A stretch of DNA of 64,000 nt, taken from assembly GCA_028820325.1 (NCBI GenBank), contig JAPPJO010000038.1, positions 1-64,000 of the forward strand, written 5' to 3'. The first letter of the stretch is position 1. The number at the start of each line of letters is the position of its first letter. The DNA is from Gammaproteobacteria bacterium (GTDB lineage: Bacteria > Gemmatimonadota > Gemmatimonadetes > Longimicrobiales > Gaopeijiaceae). The position numbers and the translations under genes are program-made. The notes under the pieces were generated by a model. That model was not told the DNA's origin and searched no databases. It saw only the letters and a list, made by a program, of their open reading frames with translations. This document shows positions 33,694 to 42,426 of the stretch, one piece after another.

Positions 33694-34998
33694 CTACCCG
33701 AACATCGCCTGCGGCAGGAACGTTGCGATCCGCGGCACGAGCGCCAGCAGCACCAGCATCGCCAGCATCGCGAACCAGAACGGAATGATGCCGCGGAAGA
33801 TCGCGCCCATGGGAACGTCCGGGGCCACCACCTTCACCACGAACGTGTTCAGCCCCACGGGCGGCGAAATCAGCCCCATCTCCAGGGTGATGACGATCAT
33901 CACGCCGAACCAGATCATGTCGACGCCCAGTGACGTGAGGATCGGCTGAACCAGCGGAATCGTCAGAACGAGGATCGCGAAGCCGTCCAGGAAGGTGCCC
34001 AGCACGATGAACATCGCGAGCACAAGGGCCACCACCTGGGGTCCCGACCATCCCTGATCGCCCACCCAGCGGGCCATGGCGAACGGTGTTCCGGTAAATC
34101 CCAGGAATACCTTGAAGACGTAGGCCCCGATCAGGATCAGGAAGACCGTGCCACACGCCCGCAGGGTCGAAAGGACGAGCTCGCCGAGGGCGTCGCGGGT
34201 CAGGGAACGACGCGCCAGGGCCGCGAGCAGGGCGAGGAACGCGCCCACGCCCGCGGCCTCCATTGCGGAGAAGATGCCGGCGTAGATGCCGCCGAGGGTC
34301 ACGACGGCGAGGCCCAGGATCCACCAGGCCCCCGCAGGCGTGCGCCCTCGTTTCCCCGGTGCGTTCTCCGGCTCTCCCCGGGGCGCCCGCTCGGGATGAA
34401 GGGTTGCTATGATGACGACGGTCAGGACGAAGAGCGCCGCGAGCAGAATCCCGGGAAGCAGTCCCGCCATGAAAAGGCGGCCGATGCTCTGCTCGGTGAG
34501 GATGCCGTACAGGACCAGCCCGGCCGAGGGCGGAATCAGGATGCCGAGGGTGCCACCCGCCGCTACGGCCCCGGCCGCGAGCGACTTGTCGTAGTTGAAG
34601 CGCCGCATCTCGGGCAGCGCGACGCGCCCCATGGTCAGGGCGGCGGCCAGCGACGAGCCGGACAGAGCCGAGAAGCCCGCGCACGCGACGATCGATGCCG
34701 CGGCCAGGCCGCCCCGGATGCGGGCCAGCCAGAGGTTGGCCGCCAGGTAGAGGTCCCGGCTCATCCCCGAGGCCACCGTCAGACTCCCCATCAGCATGAA
34801 GAGCGGGATGATGGTGAGCGCGGTCCGCGATGACACCGCGAACGTCTCCCCCGCGATGACGGGGAGCACCGCCTGGGGCCGGATCAGCGCGATGCCGACC
34901 GCGCCCGCGATGAGCATGGAGAGCCCGACGGGCACGCGGATCAGCAGAAGAACGAAGAGGGCAACGACGCCGAGCAATGCGGCCGCGGACCCCTCCAT
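33694..34998 (-). CDS. dctM: TRAP transporter large permease (DctM family)
   Basis: A 434-residue inner-membrane protein with 12 or so helices. DctM patterns include LFVLLLIRVPVGLSMLIAG, PLFMLMGSLTVASGMSRDLY near residue 65, FSALSGSSLAAALTMGRVALPEM near residue 93 and the second-half repeat AFIVLGTFLDGFAILVLTIPL with LEMGLISPPVGLN near residue 395. Together with DctQ and the DctP binding lipoprotein it imports carboxylates or related acids using the sodium gradient. The ATG overlaps the dctQ stop by one base (TGATG). It is the last gene of a four-gene operon that starts with a nucleobase permease. Confidence 0.93.
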   Translation of the reverse strand: MEGSAAALLGVVALFVLLLIRVPVGLSMLIAGAVGIALIRPQAVLPVIAGETFAVSSRTALTIIPLFMLMGSLTVASGMSRDLYLAANLWLARIRGGLAAASIVACAGFSALSGSSLAAALTMGRVALPEMRRFNYDKSLAAGAVAAGGTLGILIPPSAGLVLYGILTEQSIGRLFMAGLLPGILLAALFVLTVVIIATLHPERAPRGEPENAPGKRGRTPAGAWWILGLAVVTLGGIYAGIFSAMEAAGVGAFLALLAALARRSLTRDALGELVLSTLRACGTVFLILIGAYVFKVFLGFTGTPFAMARWVGDQGWSGPQVVALVLAMFIVLGTFLDGFAILVLTIPLVQPILTSLGVDMIWFGVMIVITLEMGLISPPVGLNTFVVKVVAPDVPMGAIFRGIIPFWFAMLAMLVLLALVPRIATFLPQAMFG

Positions 34999-35540
34999 CA
35001 GATGCCCCTGGCCCGCGAGTCGTCCTCCTCACGCGCGGCCCGCCCCCGAACCAGCCGGGACGCGAGCAACAGCGAGTACGTTGCCATGCATGCGCCCAGC
35101 GCGTAGTAGAACGGCGTGTGCACGATGGCGATGGTGCCGGTGACCTCGCCGCACTCGATCCCGCAACTGCCGTTGGCGAAGAGGGCGACGGCCGTGACCG
35201 CCGCCGCAGCAGCCCCCAGGACCCGCGCGAGGGCGTCGGTTGCCCGTGTGACGGCACGGCCCGCAAAGCGCTCGATGAGCTCGACGGACACGTGTGTTCC
35301 CTCCTGGGCCGCACAGACTACCGCGGCGGCCACGAGCACCGTAAGGCCCATGGAGGTGAGATCCTCCGCGCCCAGCAGGGGAGCCCCGAAGAGGTGGCGC
35401 GCGACGACCTCGACCACGGTCACGCCCAGGAGCAGGAGCAGCGCCACGCCCCCGGTGACGGCGAGCGCGGCAGTCAGCCACCGGCGAGGCGCCTCGTCGA
35501 CCCGACTGCGGTCTGGCACCGGGTCCTGGTCCGAGGGCAT
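34998..35540 (-). CDS. dctQ: TRAP transporter small permease (DctQ family)
   Basis: A 180-residue, four-helix membrane protein. ATG 35540 shares its A with the dctP stop (TGATG). Helix 1 (WLTAALAVTGGVALLLLLGVTVVEVVARHLFGAP) with the VxARxxFGxPLxGAEDL pattern near residue 45 is the DctQ signature; CAAQEGTHVSVEL follows near residue 75. A pair of Cys residues (NGSCGIECGEV) lies in the loop before the last helix, not usual for the family. DctQ joins DctM in the membrane complex. Confidence 0.87.
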   Translation of the reverse strand: MPSDQDPVPDRSRVDEAPRRWLTAALAVTGGVALLLLLGVTVVEVVARHLFGAPLLGAEDLTSMGLTVLVAAAVVCAAQEGTHVSVELIERFAGRAVTRATDALARVLGAAAAAVTAVALFANGSCGIECGEVTGTIAIVHTPFYYALGACMATYSLLLASRLVRGRAAREEDDSRARGI

Positions 35541-36574
35541 CAATTGCCGCGGAAGAGATCGATGATCTCGGCCACCGTCGCGTCGCCGATCCTGCGGGAG
35601 AGCTGCGCCTGGTAGACATCAGCGACCGCCTCCAGGAAACGCGCCTTCTCTTCCTCGGAGAGATCGATGATTTCGACACCCGCCTCGCGGGCGATCCGAA
35701 TGCCGCGCGCCCCGGCGAGTTCGTACGCCTGCCCCCCCGACTCCGACAGCCAGGAGTCGGCGGCCTCGTCCAGCCAGCCCTGCTCCTGCGCGGTGAGCGA
35801 CTCGTAGGCGCCGCGATTCATCAGCAGTGAAAAGGGAGTCGCGGAGAGGGGCAGCCATGTGGTGAGGTATTCGGCCGGCTCCTGCAACTGATACGCGGAA
35901 ATGCCCCCTGCGGTGATCACGACGCCGTCGATCACGCCCGTGTGCAGGTTCTGCTGAATCTCCGAGACGGGCTGCATGACCGGGGTCGCTCCCAGTGCTT
36001 CGACAAAGGGCATCTCGATGCGCGACGACACCCTCAGCTTGAGCCCCTGCAGATCCTCCAGCCTTCGCACCGGCCTCTCGCGGGTGAGGAGCACGGGGGG
36101 AGTGGTGGACCACATCGCCAGGACCTTCGCCTCGTACTCCTCCTCGAGGACCGGGCCGGCGCGCTGCAGCGCGGCCGTGCACTCGATCGCGGTGCCGCAG
36201 ATCCCCGGATAGGCGCTTAGCGTGGTTCTGGGGAACGTCACGGCCGTGTATCCGGGGATCACCATGGCTATGTCCGCCACCCCCTCGAGCAGCATGGAAT
36301 AGTATCTCCGGGGATCGGAGCCGAGGGCGCCTCCCATGTACTCCGTCGCCGTCAGCCTGCCTCCCGACACCTGCTCCAGTCGTTCCGAGAACGGGATCAC
36401 GACCCCGGATCTCAAGGTGCTGAGCGGCGGCACGAAGTGCGCAAGGACGAGCGATCTGCGCCCCGGACCGCCATCCGGGGAAGGCGAACAGGCGGAGGCC
36501 ACGAGAAGCAGGACAGGGATCAGCGCGGCGATGCGAGCCGGCCGACGTCGACGTGAGTCAACACTCGAACGCAT
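35540..36574 (-). CDS. dctP: TRAP transporter substrate-binding lipoprotein (DctP family)
   Basis: A 344-residue exported protein. The signal peptide ends in a lipobox LVASAC, so the binding protein is tethered rather than free. The mature part opens LVLAHFVPPLSTL and includes SGGRLTATEYMGGALG, LEDLQGLKLRVSSRIE with the Arg that binds the ligand carboxylate in relatives, and GVIDGVVITAGGI. Ligands of this family are mostly organic acids, including sialic acid, ectoine and aromatic acids. It is overlapped by one base with the NCS2 permease gene upstream and dctQ downstream. The lipid anchor is unusual for DctP but fits the lipoprotein-rich style of this genome. Confidence 0.9.
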   Translation of the reverse strand: MRSSVDSRRRRPARIAALIPVLLLVASACSPSPDGGPGRRSLVLAHFVPPLSTLRSGVVIPFSERLEQVSGGRLTATEYMGGALGSDPRRYYSMLLEGVADIAMVIPGYTAVTFPRTTLSAYPGICGTAIECTAALQRAGPVLEEEYEAKVLAMWSTTPPVLLTRERPVRRLEDLQGLKLRVSSRIEMPFVEALGATPVMQPVSEIQQNLHTGVIDGVVITAGGISAYQLQEPAEYLTTWLPLSATPFSLLMNRGAYESLTAQEQGWLDEAADSWLSESGGQAYELAGARGIRIAREAGVEIIDLSEEEKARFLEAVADVYQAQLSRRIGDATVAEIIDLFRGN

Positions 36575-38337
36575 CAGCGCCGTTCCCCCGCCTGCCGATC
36601 AGGGGCAACCCTCAGGGTGACGATGTCCACGTTGCGAAACTGCTGGTGCCGGACGGACGAAGCCAGATGCCGGAGCAGCCGCAGCGAGATTTCCGTTTCC
36701 GCCGGTTCGGCCCGGGCCTCGTCCCCGAGCCACTCCAGCCGATCCTGGAGGTTGAGTTCTTCCTGTCCCGCAGCGGCCGCCTTGAATTGCAGCACGGCGT
36801 GCCCGGCCTCCCAGTACGCCGTGACCAGGAGGGCGCGCTGTCCGTGCGCCGGCTCGTCTCCCGGCGACCCGCCTGCGCCGTGGGGCTCGAGGAGCATCAG
36901 CAGGGTTTCCTCGCACGCGGCCTCCATGCGCTCCACCGACGCCTCCAGGCCGGTGCGGCGGGCGAACCTGCGAATGAAATCGCCGATCCCGGGCAGTTCG
37001 GCCACGTCGAGCCGCCCGCTGAAGCGCGCCACGCGCGGCATCGTCAGGATGGCAAGCAGGATGGCGATCGTGCCGCCCGCGGTCATTCCGTTGTTGAAGA
37101 GGCCGCCCGCGAAGTTCGCAAAGAAGTCCGGAAAGACAACGTCGAACTCGACGGCGATGCCGACCCAGACCGCGAGTCCGGCGATGAGGCCGTTTCGCGG
37201 ATTGCTGCCGGTGCCGGAGACCACCTCGCGCATGCCGACCACGAAGAACGTGGCCATGATGACGGCCATCGCCGAGGCCACGACGGAGTCCGGCATCGCG
37301 ACGATCACCGCGACCAGCTTGGGCAGGCAGGCCAGGGCGATCAGCGCGAGCCCGGCGATGACGCCCAGGCTGCGCGCGGCCACGCCGGTGGTCTCGATCG
37401 TAGCGATGGGCGTGGGATGCAGGGTGTTGGGGATCCCGCCGGTCAGGCCGGCCAGAATGTTGCCGCCGCCCTCGGCCGCCACCGCACCCTGTACGGAGCG
37501 AAAGTCCACGGCGCGCGCGCGGTGCCACGATACGCGCTGGGTGGCGACCGCGACCCCCACCGACTTGGTGGCCCCGACGAGGGCGATGAACAGGAAGGCC
37601 GGAAGAAGCGCCCAGAAGGCGGGGCTGAAACTCAGGTCCAGCCCGGGGGGACGGCCCGCCGGCAACCCGATCCAGGCTGCGTCAGCCACGAGCCCGACCT
37701 CGTAGATCCCGAAGAACCCGCCCACGACGGATCCGGCCGCGAGCCCGGCGGCGGGAGCCCAGAGACGAAGCCTGCCCGTGCCCTTCAGGTGGATCCCGGC
37801 GGCTGTCGCCACCGTCGCGCAGGCGCACAGCGGACCGGCCACGGCCGGGGCACCGGCCGGCAGGTCGTTCAGCATGCGGAAAAGGACGGGCATGACCGTG
37901 ACCGGCAGAAGCATGATCACCGTGCCCGTGACCACGGGGGTGAGGATGCGGTGCAGCAGGGCAAGGCGCTCGGAGAACGCCGCCTGCACCAGTCCCGACA
38001 CCACCACCAGCGTCGCGAGCAACGATGGCCCGCCCTGAACCAGAGCCACGACGCACACGGCGATGAACGGCGAGGAGGCACCGTGGAGCATCTGGTAGCC
38101 GGCGCCGAGACGTCCCGGCCGGATCGCCTGCACCGCGGTCATGACGCCGCACGCCAGCATGCCGGCGAAGACCGCCCACAACAGGAATCCTTCCGCGTCG
38201 GCGGCCCGGAAGACGATAGTGGGCAGCAGCACCGCCGAGTTCAGGCTGAGAATGGCGAGCTGCAGTCCGAGCCCGAGACCGACCGGCCGCGCGACCGGGT
38301 CGGTGGCTTCGTAGCGGAGACCCTGGTCCGGTCTCAT
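36574..38337 (-). CDS. NCS2 xanthine/uracil-type permease with C-terminal HATPase-like extension
   Basis: A 587-residue protein; ATG 38337 is the first Met after which the sequence resembles a transporter. Residues about 20-440 form the membrane core, with AVLLPTIVFRAAD, GASSPFIAV, AEGGGNILAGLTGGIPNTLHPT (the NCS2 signature near residue 295) and MFVVGMREV-like helices. Normal NCS2 proteins end near residue 440. Here a 148-residue soluble tail follows, with RMEAACEETLLMLLE near 470 and EISLRLLRHLASSV near 549 followed by RNVDIVTLRV. This order resembles the N- and C-terminal helices of RsbW-type HATPase domains, without clear ATP-site residues. Function: proton- or sodium-coupled uptake of a purine or pyrimidine. 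It heads the TRAP operon. Confidence 0.8.
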   Translation of the reverse strand: MRPDQGLRYEATDPVARPVGLGLGLQLAILSLNSAVLLPTIVFRAADAEGFLLWAVFAGMLACGVMTAVQAIRPGRLGAGYQMLHGASSPFIAVCVVALVQGGPSLLATLVVVSGLVQAAFSERLALLHRILTPVVTGTVIMLLPVTVMPVLFRMLNDLPAGAPAVAGPLCACATVATAAGIHLKGTGRLRLWAPAAGLAAGSVVGGFFGIYEVGLVADAAWIGLPAGRPPGLDLSFSPAFWALLPAFLFIALVGATKSVGVAVATQRVSWHRARAVDFRSVQGAVAAEGGGNILAGLTGGIPNTLHPTPIATIETTGVAARSLGVIAGLALIALACLPKLVAVIVAMPDSVVASAMAVIMATFFVVGMREVVSGTGSNPRNGLIAGLAVWVGIAVEFDVVFPDFFANFAGGLFNNGMTAGGTIAILLAILTMPRVARFSGRLDVAELPGIGDFIRRFARRTGLEASVERMEAACEETLLMLLEPHGAGGSPGDEPAHGQRALLVTAYWEAGHAVLQFKAAAAGQEELNLQDRLEWLGDEARAEPAETEISLRLLRHLASSVRHQQFRNVDIVTLRVAPDRQAGERR

Positions 38338-38471
38338 GGCAGCATGGTCCGCTTGATAAGCGCCGAGCTTCCCCCCATTCTCATGCGCGCGCCTCTCCCC
38401 GGGGGCGCATGCATCGCTTCGCCAGCTCTTCCGCCCCCATTCGCGGCCACTATAGCCAACGGGATTCCACC

Positions 38472-39494
38472 GTGCGAGCACTCCACATCGAACCCCTTGC
38501 GGACTGGATCCAGGGCCTCTTCCAGCAAGCGGCGGACGAGGCCGGAGTCGAGGTGACGTGGGGCGGCGGGATGGATGAACGGGCACTGCGCGCGGCCGCG
38601 GCCGGCGCGGACGCCCTCGTGACGGCAAAGCGGCGCATCGGCGCGGACCTGATCGGCGCTTCCGCGGGCCTTCGCCTGATTCAGGTGCAGGGGCGGGCGC
38701 CCTGGGCGGTGGATCGGGACGCCGCGGCTGCGGCCGGAGTGCCGGTGTCGGTGCTCCCGCACCGCGGTGCGATCGCCGTCGCGGAGCAGACCGTCGCGCT
38801 GATGCTGGGCCTCTACCGCAAGCTGGTGCCGGGGCATATGGGCACCCGGGATGCGGAATACCTGGAACTCGGCGTCGAGCCTGTGCGCACCACGGAGCGC
38901 AGGATCGCCTTCAACTGGCTGCGCTACCCCGACGTCTGGCAGCTCCACGGCAGGACGCTGGGGCTGGTCGGGCTGGGCGACATCGCGCTCGAGGTCGCGC
39001 GGCGCGCGCGCGCGTTCGATATGGAAGTCGTCTACCACAAGCGCTCGCCTTTGCCCCGCGAGCACGAGGAGATGGTCGGGGCGCGCTCCGTGCCGCTCCC
39101 GGAACTCCTCGCCGCGAGCGACGTGGTCAGCCTGCACGCCCCCCATACCGACCAGACGGAGCGCATGATCGACGCCGCGGCCCTCGCGCTCATGAAGCCC
39201 ACGGCCATCCTGGTGAACACCGCGCGCGGCGGGCTGGTCGATGAAGATGCGCTCGCTGACGCCCTTCGGGGCGGCCGGATCGCCGGGGCGGGGCTGGATG
39301 CCTTCCTGTACGAGCCGTTGCCCGAGGGCAGCGCGCTGGCCGATGCGCCAAACGTGCTCCTGTCACCCCATGTGGGTGGCGGGACCGGTGGCGGGCAGCG
39401 GGGCATGATCGACGACGTGGTCGCGAATCTGGTCGCGGTGGCCGGAGGCGGGGAGGTGCGGGGATTGGTGAACGGTACCCATCCACAACCCTGA
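38472..39494 (+). CDS. D-isomer-specific 2-hydroxyacid dehydrogenase
   Basis: A 340-residue NAD-dependent enzyme. GTG 38472 begins the conserved first strand (RALHIEPLADW); the frame is open 21 codons further. The Rossmann motif GLVGLGDIALEVARRA is near residue 160. Catalytic residues are Arg in NTARGGLVDE near 245, Glu in YEPLPEGS near 274 and His in LSPHVGGG near 295. The usual GxGxxG ends in Asp-Ile-Ala, a slight variation. The family reduces 2-keto acids or oxidises D-2-hydroxy acids. It is divergent from the NCS2-TRAP operon and followed after 13 bases by a DUF819 membrane protein, so an exported or imported hydroxy acid is possible. Confidence 0.88.
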   Translation: MRALHIEPLADWIQGLFQQAADEAGVEVTWGGGMDERALRAAAAGADALVTAKRRIGADLIGASAGLRLIQVQGRAPWAVDRDAAAAAGVPVSVLPHRGAIAVAEQTVALMLGLYRKLVPGHMGTRDAEYLELGVEPVRTTERRIAFNWLRYPDVWQLHGRTLGLVGLGDIALEVARRARAFDMEVVYHKRSPLPREHEEMVGARSVPLPELLAASDVVSLHAPHTDQTERMIDAAALALMKPTAILVNTARGGLVDEDALADALRGGRIAGAGLDAFLYEPLPEGSALADAPNVLLSPHVGGGTGGGQRGMIDDVVANLVAVAGGGEVRGLVNGTHPQP

Positions 39495-39507
39495 GCCCGG
39501 AGCCTCC

Positions 39508-40737
39508 ATGCTGAGAGACCCGCTGCTGGTTATCGCCTTCATGCTGGCCGTGGTGGCTTTCGCGCGCTGGCTGGAAGAGCGCTACGACGTCATCAAGAAG
39601 ATCAGCTCCGCCGTCGTGTGCACCCTGCTCGGCATCACGCTCGCCAACGTCGGCGTGATCGAGCACACCGGGCCGGCGCACGAAGCCGTGTTCACCTTCG
39701 CCATCCCCTACGCGATCGTGCTCGTCATCATGGGCACGCAGATGAAGGAACTGGCCCATGCGGGAAGGCCCCTGCTGATCGCGTATCTCGCGGCGTGCGG
39801 GGGCAGCTTCGTTGGCGGGGCGGTGGCGGGCGCGACCATGGCCGGATGGGTCGGACCGGAGACGTGGAAGCTCTCGGGGGCGTTCTCGGCCGCCTTCGCG
39901 GGCGGTGGGATGAACTTCGCCGCCGTCGGACAGGGGCTCGAGGTCGAGCCGAGCACCTTCGCTGCCGCAGCGCTGGCCGACAACATGTCGACGGTCCCGT
40001 ACCTGCTGTTTCAGGTGTGGCTGGCGGGTGTTCTGGCGGCGATCTTCCTGCGCCGAAGCGGTGCCGGACTCGCCACGGCGCCAGCCACCGACGCCGCGGA
40101 AAGGGCCGAGCAGGAGGCGCAGGAAGAGACGATGCGCCGCCGCTGGACCGACACCGACATCAGCATCACGGACTTCGCCATCCTGGGCGGCCTTCCCCTG
40201 GTCGCGCTCTGGCTGGCACGGATCATCAGTGAAGCCTTCGCGGAGCAGCTTGCCGCCATGTCGGTGGGTTCACCGGGGTACGGACTCGTGCAGTTCTTCA
40301 GCGACGTGCCGGAAGTCCTCTGGCTGACGACGATTGCGCTCATCGTGGCGCAGCTTCCGTGGGTGAGGAAGCTGCGCGGGGCCGAGGTCCTTTCCTATTT
40401 CGCCCTCCACATCTTCTTCATCGCGCTGGGTGCGGCCTCCGATCTGGCGACCATTGTCGACGCCGGCGTGCCCATCTTCAGCTTCATGATCGTCATCATG
40501 GGCATCCACGTCGTCGTCGCGTACGGGATCGGGTGGCTCTTCCGCATCGATCTGGCCACGGTCTCGATCGCCAGCCAGGCCGCGATCGGCGGGCCCGGCT
40601 CGGCGTTGGCCATCGGCATGGCGATGAAGTGGCACAAGCTGGTGGCCCCGGCGGTCATCGTGGGCATCTTCGGATACGCGCTCGGGAACTACCTTGGCTT
40701 CTTCTGCGCGCGGGTCGTGGATGCGCTTGTGGGTTAG
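39508..40737 (+). CDS. DUF819 family membrane protein
   Basis: A 409-residue polytopic membrane protein. The DUF819 pattern is clear: ISSAVVCTLLGITLANVG near residue 35, SGAFSAAFAGGGMNFAAVGQGL near residue 130, AAALADNMSTVPYL near residue 152, then a cytosolic loop rich in Glu and Arg, and the conserved end ASQAAIGGPGSALAIGMAMKW plus GYALGNYLGFF. The family has a two-fold repeat reminiscent of ion-coupled transporters but its substrate is not established. It follows the 2-hydroxyacid dehydrogenase by 13 bases and is probably co-transcribed. Confidence 0.85.
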   Translation: MLRDPLLVIAFMLAVVAFARWLEERYDVIKKISSAVVCTLLGITLANVGVIEHTGPAHEAVFTFAIPYAIVLVIMGTQMKELAHAGRPLLIAYLAACGGSFVGGAVAGATMAGWVGPETWKLSGAFSAAFAGGGMNFAAVGQGLEVEPSTFAAAALADNMSTVPYLLFQVWLAGVLAAIFLRRSGAGLATAPATDAAERAEQEAQEETMRRRWTDTDISITDFAILGGLPLVALWLARIISEAFAEQLAAMSVGSPGYGLVQFFSDVPEVLWLTTIALIVAQLPWVRKLRGAEVLSYFALHIFFIALGAASDLATIVDAGVPIFSFMIVIMGIHVVVAYGIGWLFRIDLATVSIASQAAIGGPGSALAIGMAMKWHKLVAPAVIVGIFGYALGNYLGFFCARVVDALVG

Positions 40738-40816
40738 TGCGGGGATCGGGTCCGCCGATCCGGGACCGGTGGCCCGCATCCCCTCCAACCAACGTGCGCG
40801 CACCTCTCGATAAGGC

Positions 40817-41644
40817 ATGCCCGCATCCAGCATTCCACGTCCGCCAAGCGTCGCGGGCATCGACGTCCTCGTGACGGGAGCCGGCCGAGGCCTGGGTCGC
40901 GGCATCGCAAAGGCGATGGCTTCGGCGGGCGCGCGGGTATGGCTGGTTGCCGAGGTGCCGGAGGAACTCGAGTGGACTGCATCCGACATCCGCGCGGCGG
41001 GAGGTGAAGCTCACATTCTCGTCACCGATCTCGGGCGCGAGGATGAACGAAATGGACTGATACGTACCCTGCGCAGGGAAGCCCGCAGGCTGCGCGTCAT
41101 CGTCAACAACGCCGGCGTGCTGGAACGTGAGCCTGTCGCATCGATGGACGCCGCACACTGGCGCCGTATCATGAGCGTGAACCTGGAAGCCCCGGTGTTC
41201 CTGACGAGGGACTTGCTGCCGCTCCTGCGGGAGGAGGGCGGATCCGTGATCAACGTCTCCTCCCGCGCGGGGACCGGCGCGTTCGCACGCCAAGCCGCAT
41301 ACTGCGCCTCCAAATTCGGCATGGAGGCATTTACGCGATGCCTCGCGCTCGAGCTGGCGGGGTCGTCCATCAGCGCCAACACGGTGACGCCGGGGCTGCC
41401 CATCAAGCCGACCTCCTTGACGCAACGGGACGCGGAATGCGCGGATGCGGCCACGCGCGCGGGTTGGCGGGATCCCGTTAGACTGGGACCCGCGTTCCTC
41501 TTTCTCGCCGGGCTGCGCGGCCGGATCAGCGGCTGCCGCTTCGACGCCTGGACATTGACGCAGGCGCTGGAGCAGTGGGGCACGCGGGGAGTGATGAAGC
41601 GCATTCACGAAATCGCCGAATACACGCCGGAGGCTGTTGGATGA
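40817..41644 (+). CDS. Short-chain dehydrogenase/reductase (SDR)
   Basis: A 275-residue classical SDR. The cofactor motif is VTGAGRGLGRGI near residue 20, NNAG near residue 98, the catalytic Ser in INVSSRAG near residue 143 and YCASK (YxxxK) near residue 157. The usual acidic or basic selector after strand 2 is not clear. The C-terminal 40 residues are longer and Arg-rich (GRISGCRFDAWTLTQALEQWG). Its stop overlaps the start of the aminotransferase-like gene as ATGA, so three genes to 43.6 kb are translationally coupled. Substrate unknown. Confidence 0.9.
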   Translation: MPASSIPRPPSVAGIDVLVTGAGRGLGRGIAKAMASAGARVWLVAEVPEELEWTASDIRAAGGEAHILVTDLGREDERNGLIRTLRREARRLRVIVNNAGVLEREPVASMDAAHWRRIMSVNLEAPVFLTRDLLPLLREEGGSVINVSSRAGTGAFARQAAYCASKFGMEAFTRCLALELAGSSISANTVTPGLPIKPTSLTQRDAECADAATRAGWRDPVRLGPAFLFLAGLRGRISGCRFDAWTLTQALEQWGTRGVMKRIHEIAEYTPEAVG

Positions 41645-42426
41645 CCGAATCAGGCCACGGAAGTTTGCCAGAGGGAAGCGCAGGGAGCGCCGTGGAGGCG
41701 GCCGTCTCGCAACGGGCGAGGACGGCGATGGAGTCCTTCGCGAGCGCCGGGTCCGCCCGGTCGTCCGGGTCCACCACGGCAGGTCCGAGCGAGGGCTTGC
41801 TCGCCGGCCTGCGCCATCACCTGCTGGCCGGAGAAACCCACTACCCGGACCGTCCCGGAATGGGGGAGCTGCGCCGGCGGGTGGGCGAGGCCCTGCCCGA
41901 TCTGGGCTTCCCCGCTCGCGAACCCGATGGCGTGCTCATCACCCAGGGAGAAGGAGAGTCGCTCTTCGCGACCATCCTGGGCCTCGGCGGCGGAGAGGGG
42001 GCCGCCATCGTCGCACAGTCCGGAAGTCGGCATCAGCGCCTGCTCGACTGGATGCGGGTGCGCGTGACCGAACCCGGCACCGATGCTGCGTCAGAAGCCG
42101 AGGCGGCATTTCACTTGATCGAATACGAGGCGGGGGCGGCAATCCCCGAAGACGGGAACGCGCCCGCCACCCCGCGGCTCGTTCAGGTGCATGCGATCGG
42201 TGACCGCCTCTTCGGCGGCCAGGCCGAGGCTGCCTCCGCCCCCGCCGACGCCATCGTGATCGGCTCGCTGCACGGCCTGGAGGGGATGCACCCGTTTTCC
42301 CTCGGCTTCGTCGCCGCTCCCGTCGCCGTGCGGCCGCGCATCGCCAAGTGGAAGCAGGCGTCGTCGATCTGCTCGCCGGCTCCGTCGCAGCGCGCCGCCT
42401 TGTGGGCGCTGGGGGTGCGGCCATGA
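41641..42426 (+). CDS. Compact aminotransferase-like protein lacking the PLP lysine (pseudoenzyme)
   Basis: A 261-residue protein coupled by ATGA to the SDR before it and to a complete aminotransferase after it. The beginning of the fold is present: AGETHYPDRPGMGELRRRVGEAL (residues 63-85), VLITQGEGESLFATILGL. The middle part with NPTG and the DE-x-Y motif, about 100 residues, is missing. Near the end, VIGSLHGLEGMHPF and LGFVAAP (206-227) align with the SLSK-type active-site loop and the LGYLAAP that follows it in class I enzymes, but the Lys is replaced (His-Gly). The last part, KWKQASSICSPAPSQRAAL, is the usual dimer segment. It cannot carry PLP in the normal way; a partner or regulatory role for the next gene's enzyme is possible. 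Confidence 0.65.
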   Translation: MTESGHGSLPEGSAGSAVEAAVSQRARTAMESFASAGSARSSGSTTAGPSEGLLAGLRHHLLAGETHYPDRPGMGELRRRVGEALPDLGFPAREPDGVLITQGEGESLFATILGLGGGEGAAIVAQSGSRHQRLLDWMRVRVTEPGTDAASEAEAAFHLIEYEAGAAIPEDGNAPATPRLVQVHAIGDRLFGGQAEAASAPADAIVIGSLHGLEGMHPFSLGFVAAPVAVRPRIAKWKQASSICSPAPSQRAALWALGVRP

